64,000 nt of DNA from Lunularia cruciata (Eukaryota; Streptophyta; Marchantiopsida; Lunulariales; Lunulariaceae), in assembly GCA_948567375.1 (NCBI GenBank), contig OX419761.1:12066243-12130242 (forward strand), in the 5' to 3' direction. This document shows, in pieces, positions 11,523 through 22,639 of the stretch. The translations under genes and the position numbers were made by a program. Under the pieces are notes generated by a model, which did not search any database, was not told the DNA's origin, and saw only the letters and a list, made by a program, of their open reading frames with translations. Positions within the stretch are counted from its first letter, which is position 1. Each line of letters begins with the position of its first letter.

Positions 11523-14275
11523 CTAACAACAACAAGTTTTAGTCGACATATAAGTTGTGTTTACCTTTGTGCTAATCTTTTGCAAATTGATCTCACCATT
11601 TGTCACAACTTCCTTGATAAAATGATGTCTCACATCAATATGCTTTGTCTTTGAATGATATACTTGATTTTTGGCCAAGTAAATAGTGCTTTGGCTATCA
11701 CAAAAAAGTGTGGAATTTGTGTTAGGGAGTCCAACATCCTTGGCTAATCTTTGTAGCCATATTTCCTCTTTGGCAGCCTCAGTTGTTGCCATATATTTTG
11801 TCTCTGTAGTAGAAAAAGCAACATTAGATTGAAGAGTAGACTTCTAACTTACTACACCACCAACAAGTGTAAAAAGAAATCTTGTTCGAGATCTTCTCAT
11901 ATCCAAGTCTCTAGAATAATCAGAATCTACCCTATAATTCCTCCTTCCTTTTCCTTCTCCACATGAAAGACAATGCCAATATTTATAGTCCATTTCAAGT
12001 AACAAAGTATCCACTTCACAACTTCCCAATGTTGTTTCCCTAGATTTGTCATGTATCTACTCAACATACTCACAACATATGAGATGTCTGGTCTAGTGCG
12101 GACCATAGCATACATTAAACTCCTAACAGCACTAGGATAAGGTATATTTGACATTATTTTTCTCTCTTCCTCATTTGATGGACATTGCTCCAATGATATC
12201 CTAAATTGACTTGCCATTGGAGTGCCTTGGTTTTTCATTCTCCATGCCAAACTGAGCAAGTAATTTTTCCAAATATCTCCTTTGATATATCTATAACTTT
12301 CCCTTTGCTCATGTCCCGGTGGATTTTAATCAAAAGCACCCTCTTTGAAGAACCCAAGTCCTTCATATCAAACTCCTTACCAAGTTGTGCTTTCAATTTC
12401 TCCACCTCAACTATATTCTCCACAACAATTAGCATATCATCCACATATAGTTCCAAGATGATTATATCAAATACTCTAGGTCCATGTAGCTTCTTGAGGT
12501 ACACACAAAAATCTGATTCACTTCTTTTATATCCATGCTTCAACATGAAAGCATCAAATTTCATGTACCAAAGTCTTGGATTTTGCTTAGTCCATATATA
12601 GACTTTTGTAACCTGCAAACTAGGTTCTGTTTCGTTGGTACCAAAAGACCTTCAGATTGATGCATGTTAATCTCCTCACCCAATTATCCATGTAAAAAAC
12701 CAATTGGAACATCTAGTTGCTCCAACTCCAGTTTATGCAATGCAACAATTCCCAATAGTGCACAAATTCAAGAGATTTTTACCATTGATGAAAAAATCTC
12801 ATTGAAATCAATATCTTCTTTTTGGCTATAACCCTTTGCTACAAGCTTTGCTTTGTATCAATCTCCACTTGATTTGGAAGTCCTTCCTTCCTCCAAAATA
12901 TCCATTTGCAACCAATTGCCTTCTTCTCCATAGGCAAATTTTCAAATCTCCAAGCTTGGTTTTTGTCCAAAGACTTCATCTCCTCTTCCATTGCACAATG
13001 CCACTTTTGACACTCTTGATCTTATATTGACTATTCATATGAAGAAGGCTCACCATTCTCCATAAGAAGAGCATAAGCTACAAATGAATCATCAAATCTT
13101 TTTGGAGGCCTTCTATCCCTATTTGAATACCTACATTCATGAATCACTTCAGGACTTTGCTCTTCTAATGGTTCACTTGGTAAATATACAAGAGGTGAGA
13201 TGTCTTCATTTCCAAGATCAATATCTATCTTAACAAAATCTGATTGAATTTTCTTTTCTTTCTTTTGCTAATAATAGTCATCATTGTACTAGTCTCATCA
13301 AAAACTACACCCCTACTCACAACAAGACAAACACTTTTCTAGATCTCATAATCTACACCCCTTTATATCCCTCTCATATCCCAAGAATAAACATTTTCTA
13401 GATTTGGAATCTAACGTTGTCCTTTGTTGAAAATGAATATACATTATGCATACAAACACTCTATGTGAAGAGTCTCAACATGCTGACCTGTCCATTTTTC
13501 CATAGGTGTCTTATACTCAATAGCAATAGAGGAGAATGTTAACCAAATGACAAGCTATATTTATAGCTTTTGCCCAAAAGCTCTTCTCTAATCTGGCATT
13601 GCTTAACATACTTCTTGCTTTCTCTAAGAGTGTACAATCTATCTGCTCTGCACACCATTTTTGTTNNNNNNNNNNNNNNNNNNNNNNNNNNNNNNNNNNN
13701 NNNNNNNNNNNNNNNNNNNNNNNNNNNNNNNNNNNNNNNNNNNNNNNNNNNNNNNNNNNNNNNNNNNNNNNNNNNNNNNNNNNNNNNNNNNNNNNNNNNN
13801 NNNNNNNNNNNNNNNNNNNNNNNNNNNNNNNNNNNNNNNNNNNNNNNNNNNNNNNNNNNNNNNNNAACTCACAAATGATTTTGTTGAAAGCATTGAGGTA
13901 CTCCATAATACTTTTTCCTTCCTTCATCCATAACATATACAACTTTTGTTTAAGAAACAGTTTATTTGTCAATGACTTGGTCAAATAAAGATTCTCCATT
14001 TTGGCCCATAGTTTTGGTGCAGATTCCTCATTCATTACATTGTATAGCACTTCATCAGCAAGATTCAATTGAATAGTGCTAATAGCTCTAAGATCTGCAT
14101 CTTCATCTTCCCCATCCTCATCACTTTTTCCCTCATGTCTTTTTCTTAGTGCTCTATGCAATCCTTGCTGGACAAGAAGGTCCTTCATCTTCAGTTTCCA
14201 AAGTCCAAATATTTTTTTCCCATTAAACTTCTCCATTGCAAATTTAGCATTTGATATGGATATCATCCTTGTCAT
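11523..14275 (-). pseudogene. Ty1/copia gag-pol, broken and partly missing
   Basis: Domains appear in copia order on the minus strand. Gag (14275-13866) has the UBN2-type region with an FGLWKLKMKDLL stretch. After the assembly gap comes the end of integrase (13665-13370), with LEKARSMLSNARLEKSFWAKA and then SRKCLFLGYE. Reverse transcriptase (about 13030-11930) includes the YVDD catalytic motif in the 12235-12618 frame and the GSLMY-type block altered to RSLMYAM. RNase H (11792-11523) has the CDSQSTIYLAKN and TKHIDVRHHFI blocks. Stops and frameshifts separate these frames. Protease and the integrase catalytic core are absent from the visible sequence and would have to lie in the 200-N gap, which would be too small for them if N length is true. 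The element is therefore deleted or the gap is undersized. Confidence 0.85.
13666..13865. other. Assembly gap (200 N)
   Basis: Exactly 200 N bases lie inside the copia body between gag and the C-terminal part of integrase. A round number suggests a placeholder length rather than a measured one. Confidence 0.95.
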
Positions 14276-14350
14276 TACTTTGCTATGGACTTGCTTCTAG
14301 ACCACTTCATTGCACCCTCAAATCTCAAGACACTCTTCAGGACCAACTAA

Positions 14351-14362
14351 GCTCGGATACCA
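14351..14362 (-). other. Copia primer-binding site
   Basis: The minus strand reads TGGTATCCGAGC, one base from the canonical initiator-tRNA-Met site TGGTATCAGAGC. It lies just inside the LTR end at about 14365, on the side expected for a minus-strand element. Confidence 0.8.
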
Positions 14363-14364
14363 AT

Positions 14365-14948
14365 TATTAGAAAGTAAAGTCCTGAGGACCTCTTGCAATA
14401 GCACATCGTAAACCCCATTAAACAGAAATCAAAGGCCAACATGAAACTACTTCTTGTCCCAAAAGCTACCTTCATGGCTGAAACAGGCTCACACCAGCCT
14501 TCAAACCTTTATTACTCTCTGCGCATATATATATATATACACACATATAAACAGCTATAGTTCCTCATCATTGTCATCCGACTGAACTTCTGAATACAAA
14601 ATTGTGTGACTTTTTGAATATTCACCACTCAACATATTTAGTCACTATAATACTTTGCCATAGTAGTGACTGAACAAATCCAGACAAGTGATTGCCTGGC
14701 ATTGCATTATACATATAAACAGCTATAGTTCCTCATCATTGTCATCCGACTGAACTTCTGAATACAAAATTGTGTGACTTTCTGAATATTCACCACTCAA
14801 CATATCTAGTCACTATAATACTTTGCCATAGTAGTGACTGAACATATCCAGACAAGTGATTGCCTGGCATTGCATGAAACAGCAAGGTGTTTCATCTGCA
14901 TGTTTGCTCTTGATCAATCAAATCCCGGATTATAAACCAAACATAACA
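14365..14948 (-). repeat. 5-prime LTR of the copia element with an internal 168-bp tandem duplication
   Basis: It ends (plus coordinates) with CATAACA at 14948 and begins next to the primer-binding site. A 168-bp block starting ACATATAAACAGCTATAG occurs at 14543-14710 and again at 14711-14878 with few differences. The partner LTR near 11200-11438 has a single copy, so the duplication arose after insertion or the element was not generated with identical LTRs. Confidence 0.75.
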
Positions 14949-14983
14949 GGCTGAACGCCAAGTGACTTCTAAAGACACAAAAA

Positions 14984-15072
14984 AGGCGACCGCATAGGAA
15001 GAATGAAGGATGGGAAGACCCCATCAAGCCGTACAAGGGAGAGACAAAAAAGGTAACATGGGGCTAAGCCCC
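14984..15072. repeat. Orphan short repeat, copy 1, with GGGGCTAAGCCCC hairpin
   Basis: A 63-bp core begins AGGCGACCGCATAGGAAG and ends CCGTACAAGGGAGAGACAA, and is about 94 percent identical by eye to the core at 47761-47822. It is followed 14 bp later by GGGGCTAAGCCCCAATAGAGTCT, also present in the other copy. It lies just outside the copia LTR. The short direct repeat ACAAAAAAGG flanks the core (about 14978 and 15045). No known family recognised; see findings. Confidence 0.6.
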
Positions 15073-15239
15073 AATAGAGTCTGTATGAGAAATCTGCCCT
15101 ACCGCACCTAAAATATCCGAGCTATGCAAGTCGTACGGTCTACACACAACTGGAGCATCCGAAGAAACATCACCTAATGTGATTGCTCTCCTATGGATTG
15201 CACCAGCCACTACCCTCTATAGAGCAATGGACACACGCT

Positions 15240-15566
15240 GTCTAAAGTAAGCTACAAACTTCTAAAGAAATGTTCCATCATTTATCAATACGGGGAAGCT
15301 TTGATATGTCCAAAATGATAGATTATGCACTTATGGAAAACCGTGACAACAAAATTTGCAAATCCACCATTTGTTAAAAGTGTCACTCAAACTGGTGAAC
15401 TTGTTATGATTCAGATAATAAAATAAAGTCTGTTTTTCTGAAATATACATTTCAAAGAAACAGGATAAAACGTTGAACAACAGATTTATATTTTTCTAGT
15501 TATCATATTACCCAATATAAATTCTAATCTTAAAAATAATAATAAAATATGTTCATTTAATAAACT

Positions 15567-15631
<65 letters not shown>

Positions 15632-16650
15632 GCCCAACCCAAGTTCCCAAAACATATTCTGATATATCCATAAACTAATCTAATAAATAGCACCAAATTA
15701 TAAAATCTATTCTTTCTAATCTAGATAAATTTGTATCAGATATTTAAGTTTTACGTCAAGATTTTATATTTACATGTACATGTAAATATAAATACAAGTA
15801 ACAGATCATATAAAGTGTAAAAAAGGTACATAGTAGCTACTAAATAAAATCTTAAATTTTATAATAAAGTTATTAAAGTTATTGCATGAGATTACCCTCA
15901 ACCATTTCAGATGTAGGAATATCATGACATATATTTATTAATGATATTAAAATGGTACTTAAAATGATTTTTCTAATTTTTAAGGCCATAGTATGATAAT
16001 TAGGAAGGATATTAATTAAGTCTATACAAATAAAATTTTCAATTAAAGTACAAATAAATGTTGATATTTGGATCCATTTTTAAGTGGTTTCCATATACCA
16101 CAAATATGATTTTTATTACCTATAGTATTTGATCATATTAGCATAAATTTTTAATAAAATTTATTCTTTGTATTATCACTTACTTTTAATGTAAACTCTC
16201 TTTTATAAAAACTAGAATTTGGAGGCTATACAGATCATTTCTAACAATTATATGTTATATAGATTTAATTTTAATATTCTTGAAACTATTTTTACAAGAA
16301 AGATATTATATGGAGGTTTAAAATAAATATTGAAAAATAAGATTAGGTGTTGATAGAGTCCAATGAAATGTCTTGTTTCCTGGAATTACATCAGTATATA
16401 TAATATATATTTTTATTGTTCTTAAATTTAAATAGATTTTATAGAACATCTTGAATACAAAACCTAGCAATATTCTGGATTTTATGCCTTCACCCCATTC
16501 TCTTATTTCATAGATTAAAACTACAAGGTAGTTTTATAAAGGAGAAATGTCAAAAATACATTCAAAAAGTACTGATATTATAAACTTACCTAAGAAAACC
16601 TTAAAAATTCAATATTTACAAAAGTAACCATGGTATTTACCAAGCCTTTA
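15240..16650. other. AT-rich, gene-free DNA
   Basis: Very AT-rich sequence with no coding potential beyond the simple repeat listed separately. Similar in composition to 37290-37770 and 46210-47750. I could not show direct homology between these blocks by eye. Confidence 0.5.
15571..15628. repeat. (TA)n microsatellite
   Basis: About 29 uninterrupted TA units. The open frame running through it on the minus strand (Tyr-Ile repeats) is an artefact of the repeat. Confidence 0.98.
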
Positions 16651-17530
16651 TACTTGTTTGGAATATTGGGTAAGGAGAATGCAAGCCTTGTCCGTCTTGA
16701 GTTCCACTATTTCTAAATTGCTTCTTCTTGTCGGTCCATTTGAAAAATTGGTGTTTGAACATTCACTACAAGCTCAAGTTTTATGGCATTGGATTATGTG
16801 TAATATTCTTTGACCTTCCATGTTTTGCAACTTTGGCACTCTTATTAGTGTGAACATCTGAATAACCCTCATGCATTGGCATTATGAATAATGGGGACAA
16901 GGTGGATAATCACATTTTGCTCTTGATATCTTCTGGAAAATCATCTCTTGGAGGTTGTGTATCAAAGGTTGTTACACCTACTAATGTATAATTTTGCCAA
17001 TATTCAGAATGATTTCCTATAGTTTTGTCTAATTGATTGCTAGGCCATAGCATTCATATTCTCGCCTCCATAGCCACAACTCTTTTGATTTGACCTTCAC
17101 CATTTGGAACTAATTCTTTAATCTTCCTCAATTTCAATGCAAATTTTGGTAGCCACTTCTCCTTCTTTCACTCCTCAATCTTGCTACTCTCTATTTTAGT
17201 TCCTTGTCTACCTTCTTTTATAGATATGGCACAAGCTTTTGCTTGAGTTTTTCCAACTTTGCATAGTAGAGTAGTGCCTTCCACACATGCGGGCCTACAA
17301 TGGTGAGATTTTCTACATAGAGAGATGGCAAGTTTATTATCTCTACTATAAGATAAAATGGAGAAGAGAATAAGAGCTTTCACTTTAAGGTTTTGATAGC
17401 CATAGAATAAAATTACATGACATCTTGGGAAGTCTTGCTGCAAGTTTTTGAGTAGAGTACCTAGATCTTACAAGAGTGCTCCTATAACTCTTTAAACATG
17501 ACCCTTACATGTTTTTCATGACCCTTTGTG
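16651..17530. other. Unassigned, possible retroelement remnant
   Basis: No domain recognised. A 91-codon minus-strand open frame at 17168-17443 is Lys/Ser-rich and unsupported. Confidence 0.3.
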
Positions 17531-18305
17531 ATGACACACCTCTACTTGTAATACATTTGTTTTGTAGAATCTAGCATGGAGAAGTATAGGAATAGTTGGT
17601 TAGTAAATAAGTAGTAGGAAATGGTAAATTATGACAACCTTTAGCAGGGGAGCCCTTTGACCTAAAAGAACTAAAAGAAGCTCATTGTCTTGGGAAGACC
17701 TTCTCCAAAAATATCATTTGTCTCAAGAAGACCTTTGGCTTTAAGCAACCTATAGATAGTGCATATAGATCAAGAACCATTATGGACCGTTGGATTTGGC
17801 TAACTACTCAAATATGTGGGTCATGATGGCTCATCAAAGGGCACGCTTAACAAAAGGTTGCAATAGTTGAGCAAATAGGATAAATATTTGCATGGAGCTT
17901 GGAATCTCTTCAAATTTTTAGAATTCATCTCATCCATATCAGCCATGCTACCTTCTCTCTCAATGAGAAACCTCTGCTTGGACTTGTGTGTTTCTAGAAG
18001 AGGAGACTATGCAAAGGGAATTAAAAAGGGTAAACAAAAGTAGGAAGGACAAGAAGACAAAAAGGGAAAGGAAGAAGCTACCTTGTTTGTGCCACAAAAG
18101 ATGCACAAGGCTCTAGAATTCATCACTAAGTCCTTTGGTCTAGTCAATGGGGTCTATATTATAGACAAGAGCTAGTTTGCAGCAAGAACCTCAAATTCTT
18201 GCTACGGATATGGGAATTGATTGATCATGCTATGTTGCATGAAATTTGGGACAATCAAGATTCCAAGCAGATTACTTTGATAGGAAATCTTTTTGCATGG
18301 ATAGA

Positions 18306-18852
18306 TGCAATCTTCCAAGGATAGGATACATTAAGAGAAACACCAAAGAAGAAACACAAAGCTTCATGCTCAATACTCCAATGTTCCAAAAGAGCACTAT
18401 GACTTTATTATATAGCAAATAAGATTCCTTCAAAGGAAGCTCCATCCTTGGATCAAATACATGGAAAGGTGACATGTCAATTTTGATCCTATCTAGTTGG
18501 TCAAATGATCTTTGACCAAAGGGAATATTTAGAGAATCTTCTTGTAGAAATCTCATAATTGCATGAGTGAAGTACCATTGGAAAGCTCTTGAGAAGGTAG
18601 ACAGGGGAGAGAAAGGCAAAACCTTATCCCTTAAGAATGAAATTTGCACATTTTTTAGGTCTAATTCATCTGTTAAGGCCTCCAAAAATGGCTCTAAAGT
18701 TTTAGGCTATTTCAACTCCTACTCTATTAGTAGCAGTGCTCTTTTGGTGACACCTCTATCTGATCTATGTAGCTCATCATACATATCATCCTTGTAGATG
18801 TTACCAAGCCAATTTTCACCTCTAGATAACATGTCTAGCTATTAGTATTACA
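18306..18852 (-). mobile_element. Solo LTR, family A, minus orientation
   Basis: Starts TGCAATCTTCCAAGG (from TGTAATACTCCAAGG) and ends GTATTACA on the plus strand. It is flanked by the exact 5-bp repeat ATAGA (18301-18305 and 18853-18857). It is 547 bp long and carries only one copy of the 155-bp U3 unit that is duplicated in the complete element. It sits in family B gag. The uninterrupted counterpart is near 39140-39160. The minus-strand open frame at 18272-18685 is LTR sequence, not a gene. Confidence 0.92.
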
Positions 18853-19078
18853 ATAGAAGAGCATTGGTGGAAAGTATTGGGCCTATATAATTCACCCCCA
18901 AATGCATGACTCTAGATAGCATTTGGACTAGACTTGAATTGACATTCAAGGCAAAATTCAAGTCTGACTTTTGTTACAAGAAGAACAACAATGATTGGTC
19001 TATCCCTAGTATTAATGATCGTGCAAGAAGGATATTGGTAGAAATAATCATGAAGTTGTTTAATTCCAAACAAACAAC

Positions 19079-20463
19079 TATAATATTCCAAGGATAGGAG
19101 AACCCTCAAGAAAACACAAGAGAAGAAATAAAAAGCTTCACACTCAATACTCCAATGCACCAAAGGAGCACCTGGTCTTTTTTATATAGCAAAGGTTATT
19201 CCCTCAAAGAAAAATCCACTCTTGGATCAACAGAACCGTACGCGAACATTACTGCTCATTCTTTTTCTATGAGTAGGGATGTAACTCAATAGTAGAGTCA
19301 GACTGGACCTTCTCTGTATAATAGATCAAAGGGTTGCTTGATGCCATAGAGCAAGGCTCTACACTTTAGCAAATGTTGGCGAGCGCACAACGAGACAGAT
19401 TAAAAAGATTGGAATAAGCATAGAAATATGTATTGAAGTCAAATTGGCTAATGCTTGAAGGTTGATGCAATGTATTCCAACTGGATCTTCAAGGATAGGA
19501 TTGCTAGTCAAAAAGGAATCTGTGTCTTTATAATGGCATTTTTCATCCCAAATGTACAGATTTGTTAGATAGGGCCTTGGACTTTGTCTTGTCAGACACC
19601 ACAAAACCAAAATGTAGTGATTGCTAGTAGTAACAATTTTTCATGATTCATGGGTTTATATAAAATCCATGTTTTAGGTGTATCAGAAGCTATTCTGTGG
19701 GACTTTTAAGAGGCTAGCTTGCTTTTTTGTTTTGGCTTGATACAAGCATGATTCCCTTATGTCCCTCAAATGCGGAATACGCGCATGACCTCAGATAAGA
19801 AAATAATTCTCTGCCAAAATGGAATTGGTTCTTCCTCCAAACCTCCAAGAAAAGCCTGCCCCAAAATTTGTAGTTAGGGACTTGACCAAGCCATAATTCC
19901 AAGTATCTTAGCGACAAGACCAATTAGATAGGATTCTCAGAGATTTAATGTGAGGTTGTGCACCCCGCAGCCTCTTACCCTAGGGGGATGGGGAGGATAA
20001 TTTCTAAGGCGTGATAGTACATAGATTGGAGACATGTTAGTGAGCTCCACCCTTGGATCAATTGCATGGATGGGTGACATGTTGGTTCTTGTCCTATTTG
20101 GTTGGTCAAACAAGTTTGACTATAAGAAGCTCATAATCTTCTTGTAAGAAGCTCACAATCACATGGGTGAGCTACCATTGGACAGCTCTCAATGAAACAA
20201 ATAGTTTTGTGGGGGGAGAAGGTAAGCCTTTTTTTCCAAGAGGGAGGAAGACCATTTGGATTTTGGGGCCTAATTCATCCATTTAGACCTCTAAAATTAG
20301 CTATGAAGTTTTTAGGGTGTTTTTGGCTCCTACTATATTAATAGAAGTAGTCTTTTGGTAACAACTCTATCTTATCTACTAAGGACATCATATATAACAT
20401 CCTTCTAGATGTTACCATGCCAAATTTCACCTCTAGATAATATATCTTGCTAATCCTATTAGA
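19079..20463 (-). mobile_element. Solo LTR, family A, minus orientation, itself interrupted
   Basis: LTR sequence runs from TATAATATTCCAAGG at 19079 to about 19228 and resumes at about 20019 (ACATAGATTGGAGACATG) through CTATTAGA at 20463. The exact 5-bp repeat ACAAC flanks it (19074-19078 and 20464-20468). The uninterrupted target is visible in the paralogous gag near 39365-39385. It has one U3 unit. An unrelated segment of about 790 bp splits it. Confidence 0.9.
19229..20018. mobile_element. Unidentified ~790-bp insert within a solo LTR
   Basis: Comparison with the other family A LTRs shows sequence absent from all of them. Near its left end GATGTAACTCAATAGTAGAG resembles a tRNA A-box region, but no convincing B-box or clover-leaf follows. 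Two minus-strand open frames (19359-19610, 19714-19923) have no recognisable family. It could be a non-autonomous element or filler DNA. Exact junctions are uncertain by several bases and no target duplication was confirmed. Confidence 0.55.
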
Positions 20464-22639
20464 ACAACTTATTTAGATAATAGCCATGTGATCTTCTTTG
20501 AGTACATGTACCAAGGAAGACTTGTGAATTGGGCAACAATGTTTTGAGCTAGAATGAGAGAGCTCACAAGATCAATGAACAAAGAAGGCGGTGTGACTCT
20601 TGTCTCCTCCTTTGTTGTTCATTTCTACTTAGGCATGGGATTGCTGACCATAAATAAGAAGACAAAGTACTCCGACCACTTCTTCTTAGAAGGACAGTTT
20701 GACTAGCCTTAAGAAAGAGAACTGATGGTTCACAAATAAGTAGAGGCGGATGAAGAGTTTTCCCACAAAGTGAAATATGTGGAGGTGAAGAGATCCTACA
20801 ACATCCTAAGAGGAGGAAATTGCTATAGAACCAATACTCAAGAAATGACACACTTCCCTTGCCAAGCCAAAGGTAAAGGCCACCAAGAGAACAAGGAGAA
20901 TCCTCTTGCAAGATGAAGAAGAGGACAAAGAAGAAGAGATAGGACCACAATCTGATCCTATGCCCACAACAAGTGAACAATCCTTCACACAGATTGTTAT
21001 ACAAGAAGGACACGATAGAAGATTGTGAACTGCAGAAGTACAATCCATCCCAACACCAACTTCTCCCCAAATGAATAACCTTCAAGAGGAGGAATGAACA
21101 CCTATGCTTGGGAGAAGTGACCACAAAGTCCAAATTTCCAACCTAAACAAAAGCATGGCAGAGTGTTTGGAGATGATGAAACCTCCTCTATTCCCAAGCA
21201 AAGAGGAAGTAGAGTTAAGAGAGGAAGGCATTCTTCATGCAAAAGAAATACTTGAGACAAAATATGCAAGTTTGTGCCAAGAAGATGCATCCCTCCATGG
21301 TAAAGATAAGTTTCACTGGCAGAATCAAAGGCATAATGAAGGATTGTCCAAGATAGAGACACCCGCCCCAACTGAACTAATATTTGAGCAATAGGAGCAA
21401 ATTGTCTTTGTAGATACTAAGAGACTAGAGAGTGGGCCCTTGGCTTCATTCAAGATTGGGAGAGGAGAAAGCTCAAGCAGGAAGGACGTTAGGCAGATCA
21501 TAGTGGTGCATGCTTCTTTTCTAGTTAATAGTGCATAAGGTGGGCTCAACTCTTGATTGATGGAGCAATTTCTCCCCATCTATACTACATCCAACATGGA
21601 ATCCCTGACTATGTGACCCTTGTCCAACATCTTCAACATCTCATACAAGGAAGAGCTAAGGAAAGGAAGAAGGTAGGAGAAAATTTACAAGATGTTCATG
21701 CCCAACCTTTGGAGTTGGGAAAAACAAAGTAAAAACTTGGCACAAGAGGTAGCTAAACTCCAAGAAGAAGGCTAGGCCTTCAAAAAGGAAATCAAGGAAG
21801 AATAGACATTAAGGAAGAAGATGTCTGAGTTGCAAGAGGAAGAAATGCATCAACGCCTCAAGCTGGAAGATCAAATAAAGGTCCATGAGGAAGAGATCAA
21901 TACGTTGAAAGGAAAGATAGAGAAGGTGAGAGTATCACTTTTGGCAGCAAAAATTCATCATCAAGAGGTGCTACAAGTGGTGGATACTCAGGTTAAGAAG
22001 CTCATGGAGACCTTAAAGAAGAAGGAGGACAAGCACAAGAAGGAGAAAGTCATTGTTCCTAAGGAAATCGTAGCTGAAATGTAAGAGCAATGAACCCAAT
22101 TCAATTTGGAGAGGATAGCTACTTTGTCAAAGATGGAGATGGCATGAGACCATTTAGAGAAGATTGAAAAGGAGATAATGGAAGTCTCCTTGGATAAATT
22201 GAAGGTGCGGGATTCCCAATCCAAGTGCATGCTCTGATTGCAAAACCTACTTAGATGAGTGATTGTAGTAGTCAGCCTATAAGTTGATAGAGCACATGAC
22301 AAAGAATTTGAAGAGGCCACAAAGTCACTACTATTGGAAATTGCAAGGTATCAAGAATGAGTAGAATTGTTGATTAAGATTTGCAAAGGCAAAGGTAGCT
22401 CTTTGTAGTAGATTTTAAGAGGAAGATAATTGTTAGCCCAAGGAAAATAGGTAGCAATCTATCAAGTATAGAACACATCTTCAGCCTAAAATTCTCCTCA
22501 GCATTCTCTCAAGAGTAAATGTCATGTTCAAATAAATGGCACTCAAGCTAGGATATGCAACCTTCAAACCAACACCCCATACTCTTCAATTTGTGGATCA
22601 AACCTAACAAAGACCTTTGGCTATGTTGTCCAACATTCC

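Larger units (their letters stand above)
17531..22440 (+). pseudogene. Family B gypsy leader, gag and coiled-coil region, copy 1 (interrupted twice)
   Basis: The leader (17531-18040) matches 25871-26345 and 38445-38860. The gag part runs 18040-18305, 18853-19078 and 20464-21100, with family A solo LTRs inserted at 18306-18852 and 19079-20463. Copy 2 (38860-40020) shows the uninterrupted order. The gag block from 18906 contains a DSIWTRLELTFKAKFKS stretch matched in copy 2 by DSIWTRPDLIFMAKFKS. The following part (21100-22420) is acidic/Lys-rich with a clear coiled-coil stretch (21821-22084, EEINTLKGKIEKVR). Numerous stops make it non-coding now. The gag would normally form the particle. A long coiled-coil extension is unusual, so it may be an additional ORF. 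Assignment as gag is inferred from position upstream of protease and pol. Confidence 0.6.

Noticed and set aside
15486..15671. Open frame with Tyr-Ile repeats
   Set aside because: Produced by the (TA)n microsatellite.
19270..19345. tRNA-like sequence starting GGGATGTAACTCAATAG
   Set aside because: The A-box region is suggestive, but no B-box, anticodon arm or clover-leaf pairing could be made.
20564..21133. 189-codon minus-strand open frame
   Set aside because: Lies antisense to the family B gag region, whose plus-strand sequence is matched at 39480-40000; treated as a shadow.
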